Shown: positions 7,720 to 15,868, counted from the first letter of the stretch. The stretch is 23,064 bases of DNA from Paulinella micropora (GCA_009731375.1 BJOX01000243.1:726051-749114); one strand, 5' to 3'. Notes: generated by a model from the letters alone, not told the origin. Made by a program: numbers and translations.

Positions 7720-9397
7720 TTACTGGAATAATGAAAGGAAATCGAAACAACAGAGAGAGAGGATGTGGGACGTGAGTGGGGAGACATCAAACTTGTTTTC
7801 CATCGTAGACTTCGCTTTGTATCGAGGCCGATCTGCGCTCCAGTCCACTGCCTGCGGTCCCACCTTCCACTGGAACCCCTTCCCCAAAAGCCTTTCATTC
7901 TCTTCCTCTAATTGCCCTGCTGTAAAAGGGCTAGTGTTTAGAAAGGGAACCGCTTCACCCTCTCCTCCCTCCTCCTCCTCTTCGTTTTCCTGCTCCTGTG
8001 CCTGGTCGTTCTGTTCCTGTTTTTGTTCATCATCCTGCACCTCTTGTTCTTCTTCTTCGTCCTCCGATACTTCCATCTCTACCTCTTCCTCGTCCTCATT
8101 CATGAACTTCCAACTCGACCCTGCCTGCGCAGGCTCTGGCCTCAAATGCTTAGTGAAGAAGTAATAATCCTTCTCGTCAAAACGCATCGTAGCTAAAGCT
8201 TTTTGGTGTTTTGTTTCTTTTTCTTTCAACACCCCCAAAGCCATAATGTGTTGAAAGGTGAGATCGCCAAATTTCTTTTTGGCCCATGGCTTTCCAAATC
8301 GAGAAACTGGGACTGAAAGGGTGTCACCGCCGCCAAGGGATTGACCTCCCCCGAGGGATTGGTCTCAGTCGAGAGACTGGTCACCGCCGCCAAGGGATTG
8401 ACCTCCCCCGAGGGATTGGTCTCAGTCGAGAGACTGGTCACCGCCGCCAAGGGATTGACCTCCCCCGAGGGATTGGTCACCCCCGAACTGGTCGCTGTCG
8501 AGGGATTAGCCCCCGCCGTTCTACTCCGGGTGGCCCTAGTGCCCGATAGGACAGCTGCAGGTGTGGCTCGTCGTGCTTTGCCTTCCGGCTGCTTACTCCG
8601 CAGCATCTGGATCACTTTTCCTAGGTTCGTTCCAGCAACCAGCTGAAGCTGGGCCACGGCTTCATCTCGGAGCCCAAGTGGTCCGACGGCGCCTTGCCGC
8701 AGCCAGGTCCGCAGCAGCCCCTGCAGAGACTCCGCCGCCTTCTTCTTGGCTGCATCTTTAGGGGAGTACCCGAACACTGTCTTCAATGTTGCAGGGGCTT
8801 CTTCTCTGATCGTTCCATCCTGCACGAGTTTAGTCAAGGCCTTCTGGAGGAGCTTGACTTCGTCTTTCTCGACACCGGGCTCGGACACTGGAACTGGCGC
8901 GATTGGAACTTCTTCGTCGTCTTCTTCGTCGTCTTCTTCGTCGTCTTCTAAGCCGGGGAGGGGGGCCCGGCGGCCCCCCTGGCAGCGTCTTCCTCTTCCT
9001 CTTTTTCTTCCTCGTCTTCGTCTTCGCTCCCAGCGGCAGCTTCTTTCTCTTCGGGGTCAGCGTCCGGCGGGCACACCAATCTTCTGACCACCGCCCTTTC
9101 TTGCGAAGTACCCACACCGGTGATGAGTTTGTAATCCTCTGTCGATAGTCGCAGTGGATTTTTGAATCCCGCATCCTTGTTCCTTAGGTAACTTAGAAGG
9201 GATTTCAGTGTGTGGCTGTCCTTTACCGTTTCGTGTCCCGTCAGGCGGTCGAGGACATCGCGTGCCAGGCCTATGTAAGTCTTCTTCTTTTTTTCACTTG
9301 TTGGTATCAGTGTTGTAAGTGCTAATTGTAGCGCCGCGACGTCTGCCTTTTTTTCCTCCGTCAGCGGGGCCGCTGCCTTCTTCTTCTTGGACGGCAT
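7720..9397 (-). CDS. Unrecognised acidic protein with a duplicated helical domain
   Basis: ATG at 9397-9395 opens a frame to 8948 (basic start KKKK, helical domain at residues 19-105, acidic tail). A second frame, 8926-8226, starts with an Asp/Glu run, repeats the helical domain (8601-8864) and then has a 19-residue Asn-Pro-Ser-Gly repeat. A third frame, about 8350-7720, contains FGDLTFQHIMALGVLKEKE, DYYFFTKHL and a long Glu-rich segment, ending with TAA at 7720. The two domain copies share LQxALTxL, SLxxLLxxLR, PLxL and GT near the same spacing. The first frame change falls next to CTCCCCGGCTTAG and the second next to CACCCTTTCAG, both plausible 3' splice sites, so two introns are possible. 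Frameshifts in a decaying element are the alternative. No enzyme motif or membrane segment is visible. It diverges from the gene at 10344 across a large gap. Confidence 0.55.
8326..8482 (-). repeat. 57-bp tandem repeat inside the acidic-protein gene
   Basis: Units start at 8326, 8383 and 8440, the third being partial. They are nearly identical at the DNA level and in frame (19 codons, NPSGEVNPLAAVTSLSTET). Because 57 is divisible by three, copy-number change keeps the frame. Confidence 0.9.
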
Positions 9398-9428
9398 GTG
9401 CTGAATTGGCCACGCTCGCCTTGCGAGT

Positions 9429-10341
9429 NNNNNNNNNNNNNNNNNNNNNNNNNNNNNNNNNNNNNNNNNNNNNNNNNNNNNNNNNNNNNNNNNNNNNNNN
9501 NNNNNNNNNNNNNNNNNNNNNNNNNNNNNNNNNNNNNNNNNNNNNNNNNNNNNNNNNNNNNNNNNNNNNNNNNNNNNNNNNNNNNNNNNNNNNNNNNNNN
9601 NNNNNNNNNNNNNNNNNNNNNNNNNNNNNNNNNNNNNNNNNNNNNNNNNNNNNNNNNNNNNNNNNNNNNNNNNNNNNNNNNNNNNNNNNNNNNNNNNNNN
9701 NNNNNNNNNNNNNNNNNNNNNNNNNNNNNNNNNNNNNNNNNNNNNNNNNNNNNNNNNNNNNNNNNNNNNNNNNNNNNNNNNNNNNNNNNNNNNNNNNNNN
9801 NNNNNNNNNNNNNNNNNNNNNNNNNNNNNNNNNNNNNNNNNNNNNNNNNNNNNNNNNNNNNNNNNNNNNNNNNNNNNNNNNNNNNNNNNNNNNNNNNNNN
9901 NNNNNNNNNNNNNNNNNNNNNNNNNNNNNNNNNNNNNNNNNNNNNNNNNNNNNNNNNNNNNNNNNNNNNNNNNNNNNNNNNNNNNNNNNNNNNNNNNNNN
10001 NNNNNNNNNNNNNNNNNNNNNNNNNNNNNNNNNNNNNNNNNNNNNNNNNNNNNNNNNNNNNNNNNNNNNNNNNNNNNNNNNNNNNNNNNNNNNNNNNNNN
10101 NNNNNNNNNNNNNNNNNNNNNNNNNNNNNNNNNNNNNNNNNNNNNNNNNNNNNNNNNNNNNNNNNNNNNNNNNNNNNNNNNNNNNNNNNNNNNNNNNNNN
10201 NNNNNNNNNNNNNNNNNNNNNNNNNNNNNNNNNNNNNNNNNNNNNNNNNNNNNNNNNNNNNNNNNNNNNNNNNNNNNNNNNNNNNNNNNNNNNNNNNNNN
10301 NNNNNNNNNNNNNNNNNNNNNNNNNNNNNNNNNNNNNNNNN
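9429..10341. other. Scaffold gap between two divergent genes
   Basis: 913 Ns. The gap hides the shared 5' region of the minus-strand gene at 7720-9397 and the start of the plus-strand frame at 10344. Long frames that appear to run through it exist only because Ns contain no stops. Confidence 0.95.
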
Positions 10342-10343
10342 GT

Positions 10344-10616
10344 GCGTCAGGAGACCTACAGGTTGCACAAAAGGCTGTCCTCCCCCGCCCACCGGCCGAT
10401 AGTAGTAGGTTCAGGCCGACGCCAGGCGCAGGACAGTCCACCCTCTCCCAGCAGGTCTCCACCTCCAGCAGTGCGTCAGGGGACCCACGGGCTGTACCAA
10501 AGGCCTCCCGGCCGGCGTCGTTAGCAGGGTCCAACGGTGATAAAGAGGGGCGAAGACCCCCTTCTCGGGAGAGTTGCCCCGAGAGCCCGCGGCCCCCCGC
10601 GTGGATCAAGGAGTAG
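10344..10616 (+). CDS. 3' end of an unrecognised Ser/Pro/Ala-rich ORF
   Basis: The frame is open from the gap edge for about 90 codons to TAG at 10614-10616. It is low in complexity (Ser, Pro, Ala, Arg) and contains two diverged copies of a 129-base (43-codon) repeat. Both copies begin SASGD, followed by QKAV or PKAS. The stop is only two bases before the ATG of the next frame, so the two may be consecutive ORFs of one transcript, or parts of one gene joined by splicing or a frameshift. The 5' end is in the gap. No known domain is recognised. Confidence 0.4.
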   Translation, partial: ASGDLQVAQKAVLPRPPADSSRFRPTPGAGQSTLSQQVSTSSSASGDPRAVPKASRPASLAGSNGDKEGRRPPSRESCPESPRPPAWIKE

Positions 10617-10618
10617 AG

Positions 10619-11505
10619 ATGCAGCAGCAGGTATTACGCCTGACGCTGGCTCTGCTGCGGGCCATCGCGGGGGCCAGCTGCCGTGAACGCTTAGGCCCGA
10701 ATCAACCAGTCTTCGAGCTCGCTGACGGGCTGAAAATGCTGACCATGCCGTATCCCATTGTCCAGGCCCTTCAAGGTAGTACGATGGTGGCCAGAGTTAA
10801 GCTTTGCAATAGCATGAAACTCTGCAGGCCATACCTGCTAGAAGCCTGGAGCAAGTTCGCGCGGGCGGTCGTCAACACAAGTACTTGGCTTCAGCTGCAG
10901 CACAGGTGGCAAATGGAAAACCCACTGCCAGACTCGCTAGCTTTGACCAACAGCCATTATCTTCTATGGCACGCAAGCGGCGGACCGCCGCCTGCAGTGC
11001 AAGACGAGCATGTGGGGGACAGTACAAGTCGGGGCTGGAGGCTGCTTGATGTCGATTGCAGAGAAGGTGCCACACACTACTCCCCGCTGGACTCGGTCGA
11101 TGGGGGCGCCGGGGCAGAAAACGGTGGCGCAGCAGAAGATGACCAAGAGGAAGAGGAAGATGAAGAAGCAGAGGCAGGCAACGAGCGGGACGAGGACGAA
11201 AAGGGCAGCGAAGAAGACGATTATACTTCTTCGGCGGAGGAAACCAATGAGGAGGACGGCGGAAAACCCCTGTGTTCTATCCAAGATTACGCGAACGCCG
11301 ACGACAGGATTGTCTGCCGGGGGTCAGGAGTAGTTTCCTACGCGCAGATCATCCCCGACGCACTGGCCTCGGCGCTCCTTTATTATGACCTAGTGTCTAT
11401 CGCACATAACCTCCTTCACCCCACGCAGGCAAACCAGAGCGAGCCGACTTCTGCGCCAGGCCAAGGCATACACCGAGAGGTGGCTAAGCTGTTCGTGGCG
11501 GGCCC
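10619..11505 (+). CDS. Unrecognised acidic-linker protein (3' end in gap)
   Basis: ATG at 10619 opens about 296 codons that run into a gap at 11506. Residues 1-150 look globular and helical (LRLTLALLRAIAG, LKMLTMPYPIVQALQG, then several Trp). A Glu/Asp-rich linker of about 60 residues follows, then a second globular part (SIQDYANADDRIVCRG, LASALLYYDLVSIAHNLLH). Codon use is clearly coding with mixed third positions. There is no signal peptide or catalytic motif that I recognise. The design of helical domains joined by acidic runs resembles the divergent gene at 7720-9397, suggesting the two belong to one module. The frame apparently continuing past the gap into poly-A is not real coding. Confidence 0.6.
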
Positions 11506-11582
11506 NNNNNNNNNNNNNNNNNNNNNNNNNNNNNNNNNNNNNNNNNNNNNNNNNNNNNNNNNNNNNNNNNNNNNNNNNNNNN

Positions 11583-11642
<60 letters not shown>
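11506..11642 (+). other. Gap followed by a 60-base poly-A run
   Basis: 77 Ns (11506-11582) are followed by 60 uninterrupted As (11583-11642) and then AT-rich sequence. The poly-A could be the tail of a retroposed sequence inserted in or after the gene, or an assembly artefact at a homopolymer. Confidence 0.8.
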
Positions 11643-11644
<2 letters not shown>

Positions 11645-11778
11645 TTAACTAAAAATTTTGTCAAGAAATTTTACGAGTCGCTTGCTAGGGACTTTTCCAA
11701 CATTTTTCTAGTGTTTAATTCATCAAAACTGCTATGGTTTGATCGAGAGATTTTTTTGAAAAAAATTCTGAAAAACTA

Positions 11779-11840
11779 ATACCATATGGTATCAATTGAT
11801 ACCATATGGTATCACCAGGCACATAGACACTAACTGCCGA
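11779..11840 (-). repeat. Right copy of palindrome-bearing inverted repeat
   Basis: The tract 11779-11812 is a perfect 34-bp palindrome: two 14-bp palindromes (ATACCATATGGTAT) around CAATTG. It is followed by CACCAGGCACATAGACA, whose reverse complement matches 5780-5797. The repeat is thus inverted relative to the copy at 5771-5816, and both have the palindrome on the inner side. Confidence 0.7.
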
Positions 11841-12065
11841 CGTCACACAAAAGACGGACGGTACCTCAAGTTCCAGAATTGACCCACGTAACGCACGGAT
11901 ATGGGTAAAAAGGGTAATGGTAAAAAGCTGGTGCCACCCGTACCAGGATAACTTCACTTAGTACTACAATTGACTGTATTAACAATTAACTTAGTAATAC
12001 TACTAACAGTGACGACTACTACTTACGGATAATTGAGCAATAAGGGACATAACTAAGGAGAAAGG

Positions 12066-12105
12066 GTCTAATTAATATCCAATCACCACTCCCCCTTAAT
12101 TAGAC
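12066..12105. repeat. 10-bp inverted repeat (hairpin) in AT-rich intergenic DNA
   Basis: GTCTAATTAA (12066-12075) and TTAATTAGAC (12096-12105) form a perfect stem with a 20-base loop. The surrounding 11843-12440 is AT-rich. I see no gene in it. Confidence 0.7.
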
Positions 12106-12440
12106 TCTCTTACGACTCCCGAGTCAGTGTTCTACCACAATCCACAACTAACAACGTCACTATATCATGTGCCGAACCCATCCGGTATATAATGGCATTA
12201 CTCTATGTTCCGGTCTGTCGGTTTACCCTTGGCTTGGAGAGTACGGAGTCCCTTCTACGTTAGGTATTCCTCATTCTACAAGTCGCTAGACAGTTATTAT
12301 ATTATTAAATATTTGGTCTCGGTAACATTGGAGTCGCTAATAAAAACACAGTTTACGGGGTAGGAAATTTTCCTCGTTACTCGGAAATTTTTGTGTCTTT
12401 TATGACTTGAGAAAATCTGCACAGATTCGAAGTTTGCGAC

Positions 12441-13118
12441 ATGGTTTATTGGGATGGAACTTGCTGGTTGTTGATGGTTTTTGGTTGTTCATGGATGAAT
12501 CTATGAATGGGCATGCATTTCTTGGATTGTCTTTGGGTTCTTGTGTGTTTTGTTGGTGAGCAAGGGTTGCTATGTTTGACACACACACACACACACATCA
12601 TGTGGCGGGAAGCCACTTTAGGCCTGAGAACTCGGAATTTAACAAGGAATATGGTTGCATTTACATGCATATATATGGAGTGGATACGTGCAAGGCATTC
12701 ATTACTTGTTGTGAGCTTTTTGGGCGATGAGCAGGGGTTGCCGCACATACATGTCAAAGGAATACAACACATATGACACGTTACTCACCAAAAGGGATGG
12801 GAAACCTTAAGCAAACTGTTGGATATATGTTTGCTGTGCATTATATTGTTATGGTAACGTGTTGGCATGATGAGTGGTACAGTGACATCACGGGAGTGGC
12901 ACGGCAAGGTGAGTGGGACTCACAGAGTGTCATGGGAGGCATGGGTGACATGAAGGAGGAATGAAATTATGGGGCAGCATGTCACAAGGGGAAATAAAGG
13001 ATGGATTGGAAGGCTTGGGGTGGCTCAATAATGATATGGCACTGCATATGGATGGGTTTGTTTGGAAGGAGGACAAGGGGGAAGATGGCTGATCGGGGGT
13101 GGCAAATCGGTCAGGGGA
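12441..13118 (+). other. Intergenic region, no supported gene
   Basis: G/T-rich then G/A-rich unique sequence with a short CA tract (12580-12598). Two loosely similar GAGCA(A/G)GGGTTGC stretches occur near 12560 and 12730. The short frames present have unremarkable composition and no recognisable motif. Confidence 0.6.
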
Positions 13119-13502
13119 ATGGCTGGGATGGGTTGGTTTATGCCCACAGTCAAACGAGAGGGGAGGATTGAAAGTGGCGGAAACCGAAAAGGGAACATGG
13201 GGGAAACAAATGGTGGAGTTGGTTTGGGAAAAGACATGAGGAACATGGCGAAAGAGGACAGAACCGAGGAGGACATCATGGCACAAAACTCCAAGGGGAA
13301 ATTCACGGTATTTACGGTGGGCGACCTCGGGAGTGGACTAGGCAAAGATGGTGTCCTTTTTCAAGGGGTTTTGCGGGCTTTTTACCAAGAATGGATTACT
13401 GCCTATATCGGCTATATCAGTACTCTTCAAGTCCTTATTTTTCTTTTTCGCACTAAGTGCGTAGAGTGGGAGGCTTGGAAGGAGTGTGGGATGGGGGAAT
13501 AA
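13119..13502 (+). CDS. Unrecognised ORF, 127 codons
   Basis: ATG at 13119 opens a frame to TAA at 13500-13502. The first half is Gly/Lys/Arg-rich, reflecting purine-rich DNA. The second half is more protein-like, with GKFTVFTVGDLGSG, a hydrophobic aromatic stretch (AYIGYISTLQVLIFLF) that could be one membrane segment, and TKCVEWEAWKECGM at the end. No family is recognised. It precedes the ORF at 13562 by 59 bases on the same strand. The TCTACGTTAGGT word lies in between, so the two could be exons or neighbouring genes. Confidence 0.35.
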   Translation: MAGMGWFMPTVKREGRIESGGNRKGNMGETNGGVGLGKDMRNMAKEDRTEEDIMAQNSKGKFTVFTVGDLGSGLGKDGVLFQGVLRAFYQEWITAYIGYISTLQVLIFLFRTKCVEWEAWKECGMGE

Positions 13503-13561
13503 GAGGAACAGGAGCTAGATGATACAGGGTATTATATCTACGTTAGGTTTACGACAATAGG

Positions 13562-14047
13562 ATGGAGGCTGAAGATCAGGAAAAGACATGCAAGGAGGAA
13601 AAAGTGGACGAGGGCAAGGAGGAAGACGAGGACGAGGGAGAGGAGGAGACACCGGAGTTTTGGAGAAAGACATGGGTGGCAGAGACGGAGGAAGGGGGAA
13701 AAGGAATGTGGAAAAGGGATGAGATGAGGATAGGAAAGGACATATACAAACGTATGGCTGAGATAACAGAGGAATTCGACACCTTGCGGCAAAAGATGGA
13801 AAGGATGTTGGTCCAGAAACAGGGGGATATATGCCCGGTGGATTTTGAAGCAACAAGACGGAGTTTGGGGGAATTATGCGGTTTGAAGAGAGCAATCGGA
13901 AATGCGGCCAGGATGAGGAGAACGATATATATGGTCACACAAGGCTGGGAGGAGGCCAGAGAGGCATGGAAGAAGGAGAAACGAGAAAGAGGGATAGGAG
14001 ATAGGGAGGGGGACAAGCCAAACAAGAAGGCGAAAAAGGAGGAATGA
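13562..14047 (+). CDS. Unrecognised charged protein, 161 residues
   Basis: ATG at 13562 opens 161 codons to TGA at 14045-14047. The N-terminal 35 residues are Glu/Asp/Lys-rich. A middle block follows (PEFWRKTWVAETEEGG, DIYKRMAEITEEFDTLRQKM) with heptad-like spacing consistent with a coiled coil. Then come SLGELCGLKRAIGNAARMRR and a Lys/Arg/Glu-rich tail (KPNKKAKKEE) that could act as a nuclear localisation signal. No known domain is recognised. DNA of the region is strongly purine-biased on this strand. The start is 13 bases after a TCTACGTTAGGT word. Confidence 0.5.
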   Translation: MEAEDQEKTCKEEKVDEGKEEDEDEGEEETPEFWRKTWVAETEEGGKGMWKRDEMRIGKDIYKRMAEITEEFDTLRQKMERMLVQKQGDICPVDFEATRRSLGELCGLKRAIGNAARMRRTIYMVTQGWEEAREAWKKEKRERGIGDREGDKPNKKAKKEE

Positions 14048-14062
14048 GAGACACTAGACAAC

Positions 14063-14603
14063 ATGGCACCTGCTTCTACGTTAGGTATGGAAAAAGGGTG
14101 CAAGTCCGAAAAGGAAATATCTGACGAGGAGAAGGAGGACAGTGGAGAAACGAGTGAAAATTACGGACTCGGGGCTGGTGCACTTGTCGGTGCTAGGAGG
14201 GCTCCAGAGCCTCAACCTCTACGCTTGCCTCCAAATCACCGATGCCGGGCTAGAGCACCTGTCAGGACTTCGCGGCCTCCAGAGCCTAAACCTCTATGAC
14301 TGCCGGGAAATCACGAACGGGGGGTTGGCCCGCTTGTCAGCCCTGCGAGATCTCCAACTGCTGACCCTCGCAGGCTGCGCCAAACTCACAGACGCGGGGC
14401 TGGTGCACTTGCGGGGGTTTGAGCTGCTCCAGGTGCTAGATCTCTCCCATTGCACAAACATAGTTGGTATGGGGCTGTCATTCCTTGTACGCAGGCTTCC
14501 GGCTCTGCGCGAGCTAGATGTCAGAGAATGCGGACTCGAGCCACGATTCAATTTGCAAACGCTGCTATTACCAGCAACAATGCGGCTCCGCTTCGTGGCG
14601 TAA
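14063..14603 (+). CDS. Leucine-rich repeat protein, cysteine-containing (FBXL/AMN1) subclass
   Basis: ATG at 14063 (a second at 14087) opens an acidic N-terminal frame (MEKGCKSEKEISDEEKEDSG). It passes into another frame at about 14150, where KITDSGLVHLS begins. From there to TAA at 14601-14603, four to five repeats of 24-25 residues follow: LQSLNLYACLQITDAGLEHL, LQSLNLYDCREITNGGLARL, LTLAGCAKLTDAGLVHL and LDLSHCTNIVGMGLSFL. The LxxLxLxxCxxITDxGL pattern defines the cysteine-containing LRR subclass, usually a ligand-binding solenoid in F-box adaptors or related proteins. No F-box is visible. The frame switch needs a one-base shift or an unseen splice. The repeats start in mid-unit, so the N-terminal half of the solenoid is missing. 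GC content is higher than in the neighbours to the left. Confidence 0.7.
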
Positions 14604-15040
14604 AGGGTTGGCTCCAGTAAAAGCACTTTCCCGAGCTTCCCGAGCTTGCCCTTTACACAGAAACCGGGGCTTTTATCAACCTTAAAGGAGCCGGGGTGCT
14701 TTTCTGATAACTTGGTTCTACTGGACAGTACACGAACGATAGTCGCCATGTCAGCTCGTTTTGTGTGTCAAAACAGTTCCAGTGGGCGTGGCGTGCAAAA
14801 AAATCAGACAGCATCTTTGGCTGCCGCTTGAAACTCAAACGCTCTCAAAACCAGCCCAGCTAGCCCCACTCATTTAGAATTTGCCTTAATACCCTCCCCC
14901 CCCTTTTTTTATCTGAGTAGTTTGTGATCCACTGTAATTTTTTAATTCGACAAAAAAAATCAGCCACAGGGTTTAACTATACAAATGAACACAAGTCTCT
15001 CGTAGCCGTTCCTTCTACTTCCTAAAACAGAACGGTGGTG
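14604..15040. other. Intergenic region between LRR gene and EF-hand exon
   Basis: Mixed sequence with imperfect inverted repeats around 14616-14710 (CCAGTAAAAGCAC against GTGCTTTTCTG) and AT-rich homopolymer runs near 14900-14965. No gene is seen. It probably contains the 3' untranslated regions of the convergent genes on each side. Confidence 0.6.
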
Positions 15041-15271
15041 CTAAGAGAAGATGTTGCCTAGCGCTAGGTCACGGATGGCCCTTCTGAGCGCGGGTACCTC
15101 CTGGGGCACTGCCTCCAGCCTCGCGATGACGTAGCCCCAGCTCTCTCGGCCTTCGACCCACCCGTCACCGGACCCGTCAAAGTCCTGATCCACAAAATAG
15201 AAGAGCGCTGCCAGGGGGTGAGAAAAGGAGCCGTCCGCTCCCTCGTCGTCGGATGGGTCCCACTCGACGCC
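15041..15271 (-). CDS. Terminal exon of an EF-hand calcium-binding protein
   Basis: The minus-strand frame from 15271 to TAG at 15041-15043 encodes 76 residues. It includes HPLAALFYFVDQDF and then the loop DGSGDGWVEGRE, which fits the 12-position EF-hand consensus (Asp1, Ser3, Asp5, Gly6, Val8, Glu12). A helical tail, RLEAVPQEVPALRRAIRDLA, follows. Only one EF-hand is visible. There is no ATG. The frame is preceded by TAG at 15272-15274 that reads as GGGGCTAG, so a 3' splice site there is likely and the 5' exons lie further right on this strand. GC-rich third positions support coding on the minus strand. The plus-strand frame running opposite is codon-aligned and probably an antisense shadow in this part. 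Confidence 0.55.
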   Translation of the reverse strand, partial: GVEWDPSDDEGADGSFSHPLAALFYFVDQDFDGSGDGWVEGRESWGYVIARLEAVPQEVPALRRAIRDLALGNIFS

Positions 15272-15320
15272 CTAGCCCCTCCCCCTCCGAGCGCCGCGTC
15301 CGGGCTATGCGACGTGCTAG

Positions 15321-15700
15321 CGTCCGCGGTACAGCGGGCCGGGCCCCGCTACGCCCTGCGCTCCTTTCGGGTGCGCCCCAACTACGACGGAGTGCCCGTC
15401 TCTGCCCCCGCCGCCGCCGAGTGGTCCGAGTACTTTGCCCAGAGCTTCGAGGTGACGGAGCTCTCGGGGGAGGGGGGGCAGCCGGAGGGCCGGGGGGCGC
15501 TGTGCCTGCCCGCGCACGCCCGCCAGCAGCCCTTCCACCGCTTCTTTCGTCAGTACCTAGACCCGCACCTCCGCCAAGTGCGGCGCGACTGGCCGGTGGC
15601 GCTGTCGGTGCTCGTGGGCTCGTATTGTTTCGGGGGAGGGGGGATCCACGGCAGGAGCAGGCTCGAGGAGGGCTCCCGCCCCCGACCGGGTGGCCGTTAG
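15321..15700 (+). CDS. Unrecognised protein, last exon
   Basis: The plus-strand frame ends at TAG 15698-15700 and has consistently G/C third positions. Its peptide is ordinary in composition (RYALRSFRVRPNYDGVPVSA, EWSEYFAQSFEVTEL, FHRFFRQYLDPHLRQVRRDW, LSVLVGSYCFGGGG). The minus-strand frames opposite are low-complexity Arg/Pro/Ala. No start codon fits. GACGTGCTAG before 15321 is a possible 3' splice site, though the frame stays open leftward to about 15070 across the EF-hand exon. An AATAAA lies 163 bases after the stop. No domain is recognised. Confidence 0.45.
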
Positions 15701-15862
15701 CCACGGCCGCCCGGCCGAGCACTGACTCACTGGCCGCTTCCGCGCCCCTCAGGCCGTCCGGAGGGTTCGGTGCCGGGGGCTCGCTCCGCCACTCGGTGCC
15801 AGCCTCTCGCTGCCCGGAGGCCTGGGAGAGAGGGCGGCCGTCCTGTGGTTTCGGCCGGTGTC

Positions 15863-15868
15863 AATAAA
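15863..15868 (+). promoter_or_regulatory. Polyadenylation signal AATAAA
   Basis: A canonical AATAAA in an AT-rich patch within GC-rich sequence, 163 bases downstream of the stop at 15700. It is followed by a GT-rich stretch (GGCGTGGACTGTCCGTGTTTT), as expected for a cleavage region. Confidence 0.6.

Noticed and set aside
8948-10609. A single 553-codon minus-strand gene and similar plus-strand frames across the gap
   Set aside because: More than half of the codons are Ns. The right-hand part opposes the better-supported plus-strand frames, and the real start is the ATG at 9397.
11583-11779. Continuation of the acidic-linker protein through the poly-A run
   Set aside because: The frame is poly-Lys followed by AT-rich peptide, joined only through Ns. 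It is not credible coding.
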